DNA of 49,716 nt from Pseudomonas nabeulensis (GTDB lineage: Bacteria > Pseudomonadota > Gammaproteobacteria > Pseudomonadales > Pseudomonadaceae): contig NZ_QUZT01000051.1 in NCBI RefSeq assembly GCF_004682045.1, positions 1 to 49,716 on the forward strand. The letters are read 5' to 3'. Below are positions 7,616 to 16,142 of this stretch, piece after piece (position 1 is the first letter of the stretch; each line of letters opens with the position of its first letter). The notes under the pieces were generated by a model. The model did not search any database. It saw nothing but the letters and a program-made list of their open reading frames with translations, and had not been told where the DNA came from. Made by a program: the position numbers and the translations under genes.

Positions 7616-8704
7616 TCAGCCGAAATCCGCCCCCCGCGTATTCACGAACAACGCATAGATCGAATGGCTGCCCGCCATAAACAGCCGATTCCCTTCACGA
7701 CCACCAAAACACAGGTTGGGGCAGCGTTCCGGCAGCGAGATATGCCCGATGGCCTTGCCCTGAGGATTGAACACGCGCACGCCATCGAGTTTTTCCAGGT
7801 CGGCCTTGGGGTCGCCATTACCGCCCCAGCCGCACCAGAGGTTACCGCTCTCGTCGCACTTGATACCGTCCAAGGCAGCGTATTCCAAGCCTTCGATATG
7901 TTTGCGGCGGGCGCCGAGGGTGCCATCGTCCTTGACGTCGATGGCCCAGATCAGCCGGTTGGGCTTGGCGCGACCTTCCACCACGTACAGGGTCTTTTCA
8001 TCCGGTGAAAAGCACAGCCCGTTGGGCCCGTTGAGGTCGTCGATCACTCGGGTGACCTTGCCGCTCTCACCGTCAATGCGATACACGCCGTGGGGTTGGG
8101 TAGGCGTGATCTTGTGCCCTTCGTAGTTGTTGCCGGTCTGGAATGGCGGGTCGCTGAACCACACCGAACCGTCGCGCTTGCACACGATATCGTTGGGCGA
8201 GTTGAAAGGCTTGCCGTCAAAGCTGTCCGCCAGCACGGTGATGCTGCCGTTGTGCTCGGTACGGGTGATGCGCCGGCCCTCGCGGGTGGTGGTCGAGCCT
8301 TCGCACACCAGCAGGCGCCCCTGGCGGTCGCGGCACATGCCGTTGGAGAAGTTGGATTGTTCTCGGTACACCGACAGGCTGTCGGTCACTTCGTCCCACC
8401 GCACAATGCGGTTGTTGGGGATGTCACTGAGCAACAAGTAGCGACCATCACCGACCCACACCGGGCCCTCGGCCCAGCGCAAGCCGGTAGCCAGGCGCTC
8501 CACACTGGCGTTGAACAGGCGCAGCTCCAGGAAGCTGTCATCCAAGACCTTGATCAGCGGGTCCGGGTAACGTTGGCTCAAGGGCTCGGCCGCATCGGCC
8601 AGGCGAGGCAGGTTGCCCAGCACCGCTACCGACGCGGAAACCGCCAGGGAGCGCTTGAGAAAAACGCGGCGGCCATGGCCCGGAAAGGAGGAAGAATCCA
8701 TCAA
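7616..8704 (-). CDS. SMP-30/gluconolactonase-family protein with Tat signal
   Basis: A 362-residue six-bladed beta-propeller hydrolase of the SMP-30/gluconolactonase/LRE family. The N-terminus has GRRVFLKRSLAVSAS, a twin-arginine signal, so export of a folded, probably metal-loaded enzyme to the periplasm is likely. Metal-site motifs are visible: RWAEGPVW, FNSPNDIVCK and LNGPNGLCFSPD. The family hydrolyses sugar lactones. Two adjacent ATG codons are possible starts. A CA/TA-rich stretch (reverse complement of 8713-8727) and GGAGA precede it, resembling a Crc/Hfq target. It is divergent from the NTF2-like secreted protein at 8905. Confidence 0.85.
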   Translation of the reverse strand: MMDSSSFPGHGRRVFLKRSLAVSASVAVLGNLPRLADAAEPLSQRYPDPLIKVLDDSFLELRLFNASVERLATGLRWAEGPVWVGDGRYLLLSDIPNNRIVRWDEVTDSLSVYREQSNFSNGMCRDRQGRLLVCEGSTTTREGRRITRTEHNGSITVLADSFDGKPFNSPNDIVCKRDGSVWFSDPPFQTGNNYEGHKITPTQPHGVYRIDGESGKVTRVIDDLNGPNGLCFSPDEKTLYVVEGRAKPNRLIWAIDVKDDGTLGARRKHIEGLEYAALDGIKCDESGNLWCGWGGNGDPKADLEKLDGVRVFNPQGKAIGHISLPERCPNLCFGGREGNRLFMAGSHSIYALFVNTRGADFG

Positions 8705-8904
8705 GTGTCTCCGTTATTTTATTGTTATGCGGGAGACTAGTTTTAACCCGTGATGAGACATCGTACAAGCACGCAAAACCCCATTATGTATGACTTGTGC
8801 AAATTTCACTTTCCAAACAGGTATCACCTATTGCAATGTTGTACGACGACACACCCTGTTACGTGTCGCACTGGCAACCCCCCAACAACAATAAGGAAAC
8901 ACCC

Positions 8905-9336
8905 ATGCCCAACGTCAAACTGCTGATCGGTTTTCTGTGCCTGTTTTCTGGTTACGTCGCCGCCGCACCGGCCCCCGCTGAAAAGGATGTAGCCCAAGCC
9001 GTCGACCAACTCACCCAGGCCATGCTGCATACCGACATCAAGCAACTCCATGCCCTGACCGCCGACACACTCACCTACGGCCACTCCAGCGGCAAGGTGC
9101 AAAACAAAGCGCAATTCATCGCCGACATCGAGACCCACACCAGCGCCTTCAAGACCCTGGAAATGCAAAACCAAACCATCACCCTGAACGGCGACACCGC
9201 CCTGGTGCGCAATCACTTCCACGCCCTGGCGGTGAACAGCGGCGTCGAAGTGCCGACCGATATCGACAACTTCCAGGTCTGGCAGAAACAAAAAGGCTAC
9301 TGGCTGCTGATCGGGCGCCAGGCCTATAAATACTGA
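8905..9336 (+). CDS. Secreted NTF2-like (DUF4440-type) protein
   Basis: A 143-residue protein with a Sec signal peptide (about 20 residues ending YVAAA) and an NTF2/SnoaL-like fold pattern: ADTLTYGHSSGKVQNKAQFI, then TLNGDTALVRNHF and FQVWQKQKGYWLLIGRQAYKY. Family members are periplasmic proteins of unclear role, some binding or isomerising small ligands. The ATG is preceded by CAACAACAATAAGGAAA, a Crc-like motif merged with the ribosome binding site. An upstream in-frame extension to 8797 lacks a comparable site and would hide the signal peptide. Transcribed divergently from the SMP-30 gene, possibly co-regulated. Confidence 0.78.
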   Translation: MPNVKLLIGFLCLFSGYVAAAPAPAEKDVAQAVDQLTQAMLHTDIKQLHALTADTLTYGHSSGKVQNKAQFIADIETHTSAFKTLEMQNQTITLNGDTALVRNHFHALAVNSGVEVPTDIDNFQVWQKQKGYWLLIGRQAYKY

Positions 9337-9343
9337 GGCTGGC

Positions 9344-10684
9344 TTACCACACCAGCACCTGGCGAACCTTGGCCAGGGCGTCGTGCAGCGCCACCAGGTC
9401 CACCGAGCCCAATGCCAGGCGCAACGCGTGGGGCACATGGGTCGAGATCGAGAAAGGCTCGGCGGTGGAGACCCAGACCTGCTCGCGCTGCAAGGTCATC
9501 GCGACTTGATCGGCGCGGACGTCTTCGGTCAGAGGCAGCCATAGGAAATACGACGAGGGGTGACTGATGTAGTCCACCCCGTTCAATACCTGCGCCGCCA
9601 ACACCTGGCGCGCCTGGGCGTCCTCGCGTTTTTGCGCTTCGAGCCGAGCCACCGTGCCGTCCTCGATCCAGGCCACGGCAATTGCGCTCATCACACCGGG
9701 GACGTTCCAGGTGGTAGCCATGATGGTGCGCTCCAGCTTGCCCATCCACGCGGCTGGCGCAGCAACAAAGCCTACGCGCAGCCCGGTGGCAACGCTTTTC
9801 GACAGCCCGCCCACGTACACCGTGCGCTCCGGCGCCAGGGTGGCCACGGGAGGTGGCGCGTCGGCTACCAGAAACGCGTAGGCCGCGTCCTCGATGATCA
9901 TCAGATTGTGCTGACGGGCGATGCCCACCAACTGTTCACGCTGCGCCAGGTTCATCACCCAGCCCAGCGGGTTGTGCAAGGTCGGCATGCTGTAGACCGC
10001 ACGCACCGGACGCTTGCGACACAGGCCTTGCAGGTAGTCCAGGTCCGGCCCGTCGGCGTTGACCGGTATCGCGACCATCTCCAGATGCAGGGTCTCGGCC
10101 AACACCTTGAACCCCGAGTACGTCAGCGCATCCACCGCAATCACATCCCCCGGCTTGAGCAACGCCATCAGGGTCACCGCCAACCCATGCTGGGCGCCGC
10201 TGACCACCAACACCTGCTCGGCCTCGACCGTCAGCCCGCGACTGAGCAGATGGCGCGCCACTGTGGCGCGTTCGTGCAGGCGACCGGCGTGGGGCTGGTA
10301 ACGCAGCAACGCCTCCAGATCGCCGGAGAGTGCCAACTGGCGCAGTGCGGTGCGCAGCAGCTCCGCCTGACCCGACAACGAGGGGTAATTGAAGTTGAGG
10401 TCGAGCATGCCCGTGACCAAGGTCATCTGCCCACTGCCCTGCCCCGGCGGCAACGCGATCTCGCGCACAAAGGTGCCTCGGCCGGTTTCGCCGCTGACCA
10501 GGCCCATCGCCTCCAGCTCGCTATACACCCGGCTCGCGGTGACCAGTGCCAGCCCATGCTCGGCGGCCAATTGGCGATGGGTCGGCAGCCGTGTGCCGGG
10601 GGGCATTTTGCCGCTGCGGATCGCGTCGGCGAAGGTGTCGACCAGCGACTTGTAGCGGGCGCGTGGCATAGGCGATGTATCCAT
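9344..10684 (-). CDS. MocR/PdxR-type GntR regulator with aminotransferase domain
   Basis: A 446-residue MocR-family regulator. A GntR winged helix (about residues 8-75, LPTHRQLAAEHGLALVTASRVY) is joined to a fold-type I aminotransferase-like domain with PLP Lys296 in GGLSKSVATGLR and Asp266 in IIEDAAYA. MocR proteins act as PLP- or amino-acid-responsive regulators, usually of a divergent gene; here that is the EamA exporter at 10761. The short shared promoter region contains a perfect inverted repeat, GACAAT-N6-ATTGTC, beside the start codon. Start could be this ATG or the one five codons on. Confidence 0.87.
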   Translation of the reverse strand: MDTSPMPRARYKSLVDTFADAIRSGKMPPGTRLPTHRQLAAEHGLALVTASRVYSELEAMGLVSGETGRGTFVREIALPPGQGSGQMTLVTGMLDLNFNYPSLSGQAELLRTALRQLALSGDLEALLRYQPHAGRLHERATVARHLLSRGLTVEAEQVLVVSGAQHGLAVTLMALLKPGDVIAVDALTYSGFKVLAETLHLEMVAIPVNADGPDLDYLQGLCRKRPVRAVYSMPTLHNPLGWVMNLAQREQLVGIARQHNLMIIEDAAYAFLVADAPPPVATLAPERTVYVGGLSKSVATGLRVGFVAAPAAWMGKLERTIMATTWNVPGVMSAIAVAWIEDGTVARLEAQKREDAQARQVLAAQVLNGVDYISHPSSYFLWLPLTEDVRADQVAMTLQREQVWVSTAEPFSISTHVPHALRLALGSVDLVALHDALAKVRQVLVW

Positions 10685-10702
10685 GACAATTTTTTGATTG
10701 TC
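10685..10702. promoter_or_regulatory. Inverted repeat in the MocR/EamA divergent promoter
   Basis: GACAAT (10685-10690) and ATTGTC (10697-10702) form a perfect inverted repeat with a six-base spacer immediately before the MocR start codon. It is a candidate binding site for the regulator, inferred from position only. Confidence 0.45.
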
Positions 10703-10760
10703 CTAATCTTCCACTCTAGGATGGCTCGTACGCAATCCTGACTTCTTCGGACATCCCTTT

Positions 10761-11651
10761 ATGGAACGTACTTCACGGCTCAACACCCTGGACAGCAGCA
10801 CCCAGGGCTGGATCAACGGTTTTATCGGCGTGGTGATTTTCAGCGGTTCATTGCCCGCCACGCGCCTGGCGGTGATGGAATTCGACCCGGTGTTCCTCAC
10901 CATGATCCGTGCCGCCATCGCGGCCGTGCTGGGGTTGTTGCTATTGGGGCTGTTCAAGGAGAAGCGCCCGGCACGCAACCAGTGGATGCCCCTGACCGTG
11001 GTTTCGCTCGGCGTGGTCATCGGTTTTCCGCTGCTCACCGCATTGGCCCTGCAATACGTGACCTCCGCGCACTCCATCGTGTTTATTGGGCTATTGCCGC
11101 TGGCAACCGCTGTCTTTGGCGTGCTGCGCGGTGGTGAGCGGCCACGCCCGGTGTTCTGGTTGTTTTCGGTGCTGGGCAGTGTGCTGGTGATGGGCTATGC
11201 CTTCGCCCAAGGCCTGAGCGCCGCCCCCGCCGGAGACGTATTGATGCTGTTGGCGGTGCTGGTGTGCGGCCTCGGTTATGCCGAAGGCGCCAAGCTGTCG
11301 CGCACCCTTGGCGGCTGGCAGGTGATTTGCTGGGCGCTGGTGGTGTCGATTCCGGTGGTGGTGCCGCTGAGCGTGATCCTTGCGCCGGCCACGTTCAGCG
11401 GTATCAGCCTGCCCGCCTGGCTGAGCCTGGGCTATGTGGCGTTGTTCAGCATGCTGATCGGCTTTGTGTTCTGGTACCGCGGCCTGGCCCAGGGTGGCAT
11501 CGCCGCCGTCGGCCAGTTGCAGTTGCTGCAACCGTTTTTCGGCCTGGCGCTGGCGGCGGGCTTGCTGCATGAACAGGTCAGCCTGGGCATGGTGCTGGTG
11601 ACCCTCGCGGTGATCGGCTGCGTGGCCGGGGCGAAAAAGTTTGCCCGTTAG
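10761..11651 (+). CDS. EamA/DMT-family transporter
   Basis: A 296-residue inner-membrane protein with about ten hydrophobic segments in two EamA halves (for example VIFSGSLPATRLAV, then SIVFIGLLPLATAVFGV). DMT proteins of this size usually export amino acids, metabolites or drugs. The divergent MocR-type regulator suggests the substrate is linked to an amine, amino acid or vitamin B6 compound, but this is inference. The stop codon overlaps the stop of the convergent YceI gene by four bases (TTAG), so the two share their 3' ends. Confidence 0.85.
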   Translation: MERTSRLNTLDSSTQGWINGFIGVVIFSGSLPATRLAVMEFDPVFLTMIRAAIAAVLGLLLLGLFKEKRPARNQWMPLTVVSLGVVIGFPLLTALALQYVTSAHSIVFIGLLPLATAVFGVLRGGERPRPVFWLFSVLGSVLVMGYAFAQGLSAAPAGDVLMLLAVLVCGLGYAEGAKLSRTLGGWQVICWALVVSIPVVVPLSVILAPATFSGISLPAWLSLGYVALFSMLIGFVFWYRGLAQGGIAAVGQLQLLQPFFGLALAAGLLHEQVSLGMVLVTLAVIGCVAGAKKFAR

Positions 11652-12214
11652 CGCTGGGGCGAAACCATCTTGAACTTGATGTGGATGGCATCGGACACCA
11701 CGCTGTTGCCCGCCCACTCGCCGTCGCCGATCTTGAAGTCGCCGCGCTTGAGTACGAACTCTCCGTCGAACACGCCGATACCGCTCTGCTCTTTGAGCAA
11801 CACATTGATCTCCACCGGCCGCGTAATGCCCTTGATCGTCAGGTTGCCGGTGATCTTGTAGCGGTTATCGCCCAGTGCCGTGGCGCCGTTGGACTCGTAC
11901 ACGCCCACCGGAAAGGCCGCCGTGTCGAACCAGGCCGGCAGTTGCAATTGGGTGTTGGCGTCTTCGCTGCCGGCATCGATGCTGGCGAGTTGGATCTTGA
12001 GCAACGCATGGGCCGCCTCGGGCTGTTGCGTATCAAAATCCAGGGTGCCTTCGAAGTCGCTGAACGTGCCATACACCCGCTGCCCGAACTGCTGGAAGGT
12101 AAAGCTGATCTGGCTGGCGGCGCGGTTGACGTCTTTGTATTCCACCGCTTGCGCGCTGGAGAACGCGCCAACGGCAAACGCCAACAGGACCAGAAACGAC
12201 ATTCGACGGTTCAT
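11648..12214 (-). CDS. YceI-family periplasmic lipid-binding-like protein
   Basis: A 188-residue protein with a Sec signal peptide (MNRRMSFLVLLAFAVGAFSS, cleavage after SAQA) and the YceI eight-stranded barrel pattern: ASQISFTFQQFG, VYGTFSDFEGTLDFD, and FVLKRGDFKIGDGEW at the end. YceI proteins bind polyprenyl lipids in the periplasm. GGAGG lies six bases before the chosen ATG; a longer frame to 12241 lacks the signal-peptide geometry. Its 3' end overlaps that of the EamA gene. Confidence 0.87.
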   Translation of the reverse strand: MNRRMSFLVLLAFAVGAFSSAQAVEYKDVNRAASQISFTFQQFGQRVYGTFSDFEGTLDFDTQQPEAAHALLKIQLASIDAGSEDANTQLQLPAWFDTAAFPVGVYESNGATALGDNRYKITGNLTIKGITRPVEINVLLKEQSGIGVFDGEFVLKRGDFKIGDGEWAGNSVVSDAIHIKFKMVSPQR

Positions 12215-12306
12215 GCAACCCTCCGCAAGAAGTAGTGACACATTATTCCCATCCTGCCTGTGTCCTGTTAAACAGGGTAGTCGCCCCAGAACAATAAGGA
12301 CTTTGC

Positions 12307-12801
12307 ATGCACCGCGATTCCCTGCAAGACATCACCGCCCCCGAAGGCATTTGCTACGGCTGCGGTGGCAGCAACCCTCACGGCCTGCATATCAAGAGCC
12401 GTAGGGACAGCGATGGCGTGCACCTGATCGCCGAGCATCTGCCCGACGCCCAATACAGCGGCTGGCCCGACCTGGTCTACGGCGGCCTGATCGCCATGCT
12501 GGTGGACTGCCATTCCAACTGGACCGCCATGGCCTATCACTACCGCGCCGAACAGCGCGAGCCTGGCAGCCTGCCACGCATCGACTGCGTCACCGGCAAC
12601 CTGGGTATCAAATTTATCAAACCTACGCCCATGGGCGTCACCCTGACTTTGCGCGCCCGCGTCGAAGGTGAGGTTGGACGCAAAAGCCGCGTGGTCTGTG
12701 AGGTGTACGCCGGTGACGTGCTGACGGCCATCGGCGATTCGCTGTTCGTACGCGTCGACACCGGGCAATTGGCCGCCGCTGCCCATGGTCGCGAAGGCTG
12801 A
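12307..12801 (+). CDS. PaaI-type hotdog thioesterase
   Basis: A 164-residue hotdog-fold protein. The N-terminal CYGCGGSNPHGL motif and the central WPDLVYGGLIAMLVDCHSNW helix match PaaI/YigI-like acyl-CoA thioesterases. Substrate is not predictable. The four cysteines near the N-terminus (16-34) are a subfamily feature rather than a clear metal site. It precedes the dienelactone hydrolase-like gene by 44 bases in the same direction, so co-transcription is possible. Confidence 0.8.
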   Translation: MHRDSLQDITAPEGICYGCGGSNPHGLHIKSRRDSDGVHLIAEHLPDAQYSGWPDLVYGGLIAMLVDCHSNWTAMAYHYRAEQREPGSLPRIDCVTGNLGIKFIKPTPMGVTLTLRARVEGEVGRKSRVVCEVYAGDVLTAIGDSLFVRVDTGQLAAAAHGREG

Positions 12802-12845
12802 TCCTGGTCTACATTGTCTGCCACCGCTAATCGAGGATTGCACCG

Positions 12846-13733
12846 ATGACTCGTCTCACCGCGAAAGACTTTGCCCCCGAATTGCTGGAACTCTATGACG
12901 GCTACGCCCACGGCAAGATCAACCGCCGTGAGTTTCTCGACCGCGCCGCGCTGTTCACCTTCGGCGGCCTCACCGCCTCGGCCCTGCTGGCGGCGTTGAG
13001 CCCCAACTACGCGCTGGCCGAACAGGTGAAGTTCACCGACCCGGATATCGTCGCCGACTACATCACCTACCCCTCGCCCAAAGGCAATGGCACCGTGCGC
13101 GGCTACCTGGTGCGCCCAGCGAAGGCTGCCGGCAAGTTGCCAGCGGTGGTGGTGGTCCACGAAAACCGTGGCCTCAACCCCTATATCGAAGACGTCGCCC
13201 GACGCCTGGCCAAAGCCGGCTTTATCGCCTTGGCGCCGGATGGCCTGACCTCGGTCGGCGGCTACCCTGGCAACGATGAAAAAGGCGTGGAACTGCAACA
13301 GAAAGTCGACCCCACCAAGCTGATGAACGACTTCTTCGCCGCCATCGAATGGCTGATGCACCACGACAGCAGCACCGGCAAGGTCGGCATCACCGGTTTC
13401 TGCTACGGCGGCGGCGTGACCAATGCGGCCGCCGTGGCCTACCCGGAACTGGGCGCGGCGGTGTCGTTCTACGGGCGCCAGCCGGAGGCCAAGGACGTGC
13501 CACGCATCAAGGCGCCGATCATGTTGCATTACGGCGAGCTGGACACACGGATCAATGAAGGCTGGCCAGCGTATGAACAGGCGTTGAAGGCGGCTGGGAC
13601 GACGTATGAGGCGTATATCTACAAGGGCGCCAACCATGGTTTCCATAATGATTCGACGCCACGGTATGACGAAGCGGCGGCGAACCTGGCGTGGGAACGC
13701 ACATTGGGCTGGTTCCGCAAATATCTTGTCTGA
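12846..13733 (+). CDS. Dienelactone hydrolase-family protein, Tat-exported
   Basis: A 295-residue alpha/beta hydrolase. NRREFLDRAALFTFGG at residues 26-41 is a twin-arginine motif followed by a hydrophobic stretch ending NYALA, so periplasmic location is likely. The catalytic triad is visible: Cys186 in GFCYGGG, Asp233 in GELDTR and His264 in GANHGFH, as in carboxymethylenebutenolidase and YghX-like proteins. The physiological substrate is unknown. Followed by a REPIN and the convergent DUF2252 gene. Confidence 0.85.
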   Translation: MTRLTAKDFAPELLELYDGYAHGKINRREFLDRAALFTFGGLTASALLAALSPNYALAEQVKFTDPDIVADYITYPSPKGNGTVRGYLVRPAKAAGKLPAVVVVHENRGLNPYIEDVARRLAKAGFIALAPDGLTSVGGYPGNDEKGVELQQKVDPTKLMNDFFAAIEWLMHHDSSTGKVGITGFCYGGGVTNAAAVAYPELGAAVSFYGRQPEAKDVPRIKAPIMLHYGELDTRINEGWPAYEQALKAAGTTYEAYIYKGANHGFHNDSTPRYDEAAANLAWERTLGWFRKYLV

Positions 13734-13745
13734 CTGCGATCCCAA

Positions 13746-13834
13746 TGTGGGAGCGGGCTTGCTCGCGAAAGCAGAGTGTCAGGCGATTAATCGCTGTCTG
13801 AGCCACCGCATTCGCGAGCAAGCCCGCCCCCACA
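13746..13834. repeat. REPIN of the GGGAGCGGGCTTGCTCGCGA type
   Basis: Both arms belong to the GCTCGCGA subtype. The right arm has CGCCCCCAC where the left has GTGGGAGCG, one mismatch. It lies between convergent genes. Confidence 0.88.
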
Positions 13835-13872
13835 CAAGCCCGGCTCCGCATTTGATCTCCACTGCCTGCAAC

Positions 13873-15057
13873 TCAGTGTTCCAATGCATACCGCCGACAA
13901 TGGTTGAGATACCCCTGCTCATGGCTCCCCACCAACTGCACCACACTGGTCCATAACCACGACGGCGCATCCAGTTGCCTGGAGCGGTTTTCCTGCAACA
14001 TCGCCATCCAGTCCTTGCGTGTATCCCGGTCCATCTGCCGGGCATGGGCGATACCGACCACGCGGGCCAGGTAACCGGCGGCGTGCATCGCATCGATCTC
14101 GCTCAGCTCATCGAGTTCCAGTTTCATGTCCTGGGGCAACAGCTCGCGAATGAAAAACCCGTGATCCAGAAACCGCGTCGCCACCATGCGCTCGCCCAAG
14201 CCTGGCGACAGCTGGCGTGCGCCCTCCACTACTCGACGGCCATTATCCCGTGGCATCTTTGCCCGCGCCGCCCGGGGAGCCGCCGCGCCGACAGCTTCCT
14301 TGATATCGATCAGGCAATATTCCTGATCATCCTTGTCGCCCACGCCCAACAACGCGGCATAGCGCAACAATCCCAAAGAGCTGCAGCCCTTGACCCAATA
14401 CGCCGAGTCCAGCAGTTCGACCTTGGCATCCTTGGGGCGACCCTTGAGGGAGGTGACCAACTGATGGATTTCATCCGACCCGCACACAGTTTCCAGCGCT
14501 TTCTTTTCCGCCCGTGACAACGACCAGAAGTGTTTGCCCAAGGGAATCGTTGGCCGCGCATTTTCGATACGCTCACGCGCCAGGTTCTTCCAGGTGCGCT
14601 CCACCGCACTGCGCATGCCCGCCTTGACCTGGGACGGGCGCGGCGGTGTTTCATCCGGTTTGTCCTTGAACGCCTGCGCGTAGCCCACCATCATTTCTTC
14701 AAGCATGCGCGCGGTCGTGACGCCCGGCAGGTCAGAGCCTCGTGCGGCGGTGGCCAAAGAGAGTGCCAAACGCACCAAGTCATGGGCCGGATTGCCGATC
14801 ACGGTCTGGTCAAGGTCGCGGATATGCATGTCGATGCGGCCCTTGATATCCCCCGTCGGACCGAGGTTGCCCGCGTGGCAATCGCCGCAGATCCAGATCG
14901 CCGGGCCGTGGGGCAAGCGCCGTCCGGGCAGGCTGTGCAGCCACTCGTAGAACTGCACGGTACTGCCGCGCACATAGGCGTGAGCGGAACGAGCCATTTT
15001 GAGATTACGCAGCTGAGTCAGGTGGGGCATGCGGGCGGAGGGACGTGGGCTGTTCAT
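13873..15057 (-). CDS. DUF2252-family protein
   Basis: A 394-residue cytoplasmic protein. The pattern WICGDCHAGNLGP (about residues 56-68) followed by IRDLDQTVIGNPAHDLVRLALS resembles the HxDxxxxN and D-x-D features of kinase-like folds and is characteristic of DUF2252, a conserved family without an assigned reaction. Phosphotransferase activity is only an inference from the motif. No signal peptide. It lies alone between a REPIN and the ampR gene. Confidence 0.78.
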   Translation of the reverse strand: MNSPRPSARMPHLTQLRNLKMARSAHAYVRGSTVQFYEWLHSLPGRRLPHGPAIWICGDCHAGNLGPTGDIKGRIDMHIRDLDQTVIGNPAHDLVRLALSLATAARGSDLPGVTTARMLEEMMVGYAQAFKDKPDETPPRPSQVKAGMRSAVERTWKNLARERIENARPTIPLGKHFWSLSRAEKKALETVCGSDEIHQLVTSLKGRPKDAKVELLDSAYWVKGCSSLGLLRYAALLGVGDKDDQEYCLIDIKEAVGAAAPRAARAKMPRDNGRRVVEGARQLSPGLGERMVATRFLDHGFFIRELLPQDMKLELDELSEIDAMHAAGYLARVVGIAHARQMDRDTRKDWMAMLQENRSRQLDAPSWLWTSVVQLVGSHEQGYLNHCRRYALEH

Positions 15058-15131
15058 GAAGGCACTCGGGTCGGGGTACGGTAGAGGTTAGCCCGTGGCA
15101 AATGTTTCATTTTGTTTCGAGAATAAAAATT

Positions 15132-16010
15132 TCAAGGCTGCGCGGTGACCGCTTTCAGCCAATCCTTGAACGCCAACATCGCCGATGTTTCGACCCGCGA
15201 TTGCAAACGGGTCAACCAATAACTGCCCGTTGTGATACCGAGGTCGAACGGTTGGCGAATCACATCCCCCTCCAATTGCCGCGAGAACATCGTCGCCGGC
15301 GCCAACGCCACTCCGGTGCCTTGCAGCGCTGCTTCCATCATGGCCAACGATGAGTCGAACACGATACTGCGCGGCACCAGGGTGTCGGCGGGCAAGCCTG
15401 CGGCCTGGAACCACAGGTTCCACTCATCGGCGCGATAGGAACGCAGCAAGGTGTGTTTCAGCAGGTCGGCGGGTTTGCGCAATTGCTCGGCAATCTGCGG
15501 CACACAGAGCACCGTGAGCGGCGCTTCCAACAGTTGGCAGGCATCGGTGCCGTGCCAGGCACCGCTGCCAAAGCGAATCGCGTAGTCCAGGCCTTCGGCG
15601 GCCACGTCCACCCGGTTGTTATGGGTGGACAGGCGCAGGTCGATAAACGGATAGCGACTTTGAAAGTCAGCCAGACGCGGCAAAAGCCAGCCCACCGCGA
15701 ATGTTCCCACCGCGCCCACCGACAGTACCTCGCGGTAATGCCCACCCTCGAACTGGCCTAAGGTATGGGCAATACGGTCGAAGGATTCGCGCAACACCGG
15801 CAGCAAGGTTTCACCCTCACGGGTCAGCATCAGGCCCCGTGGCAACCGCTTGAATAAGGTGACGTTAAGTTGCGCTTCCAGGCTTTTTACCTGATGGCTC
15901 ACCGCCGCCTGAGTCACACACAACTCGATGGCGGCCCGGGTAAAGCTCAAGTGGCGAGCCGACGCCTCGAAGGCGCGCAGTGCATTGAGGGGCAGATGGG
16001 AGCGCAGCAT
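15132..16010 (-). CDS. ampR: LysR-family regulator AmpR
   Basis: A 292-residue LysR regulator with an N-terminal HTH (LPLNALRAFEASARHLSFTR through VTQAAVSHQVKSLE) and a GcvA/AmpR-type effector domain. It is transcribed away from ampC at 16143, the classical ampR-ampC arrangement. AmpR responds to cell-wall muropeptides to induce the beta-lactamase. The identification rests on both sequence type and this divergent context. Confidence 0.88.
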   Translation of the reverse strand: MLRSHLPLNALRAFEASARHLSFTRAAIELCVTQAAVSHQVKSLEAQLNVTLFKRLPRGLMLTREGETLLPVLRESFDRIAHTLGQFEGGHYREVLSVGAVGTFAVGWLLPRLADFQSRYPFIDLRLSTHNNRVDVAAEGLDYAIRFGSGAWHGTDACQLLEAPLTVLCVPQIAEQLRKPADLLKHTLLRSYRADEWNLWFQAAGLPADTLVPRSIVFDSSLAMMEAALQGTGVALAPATMFSRQLEGDVIRQPFDLGITTGSYWLTRLQSRVETSAMLAFKDWLKAVTAQP

Positions 16011-16011
16011 G

Positions 16012-16084
16012 CTTTGACCCTAAATTTTCTAATGGCTGGTGCGAGATATCATCGTTTGTCGAAGCCACAGAATCTACCTAGATT
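16012..16084 (+). promoter_or_regulatory. ampR-ampC intergenic promoter with AmpR-box-like sequence
   Basis: CTAAATTT (16020-16027) matches the core I recall for AmpR boxes. A candidate promoter follows: TTGTCG at 16056-16061 and TAGATT at 16079-16084, spacing 17. The box would lie near -65 to -70 from the resulting start point, suitable for LysR activation. Box assignment is by resemblance only. Confidence 0.5.
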
Positions 16085-16142
16085 TGCGACGCCTGCGCAG
16101 GCCCTGATCGCAACTCCCTCAATGACATGGAAGCGAATAACC

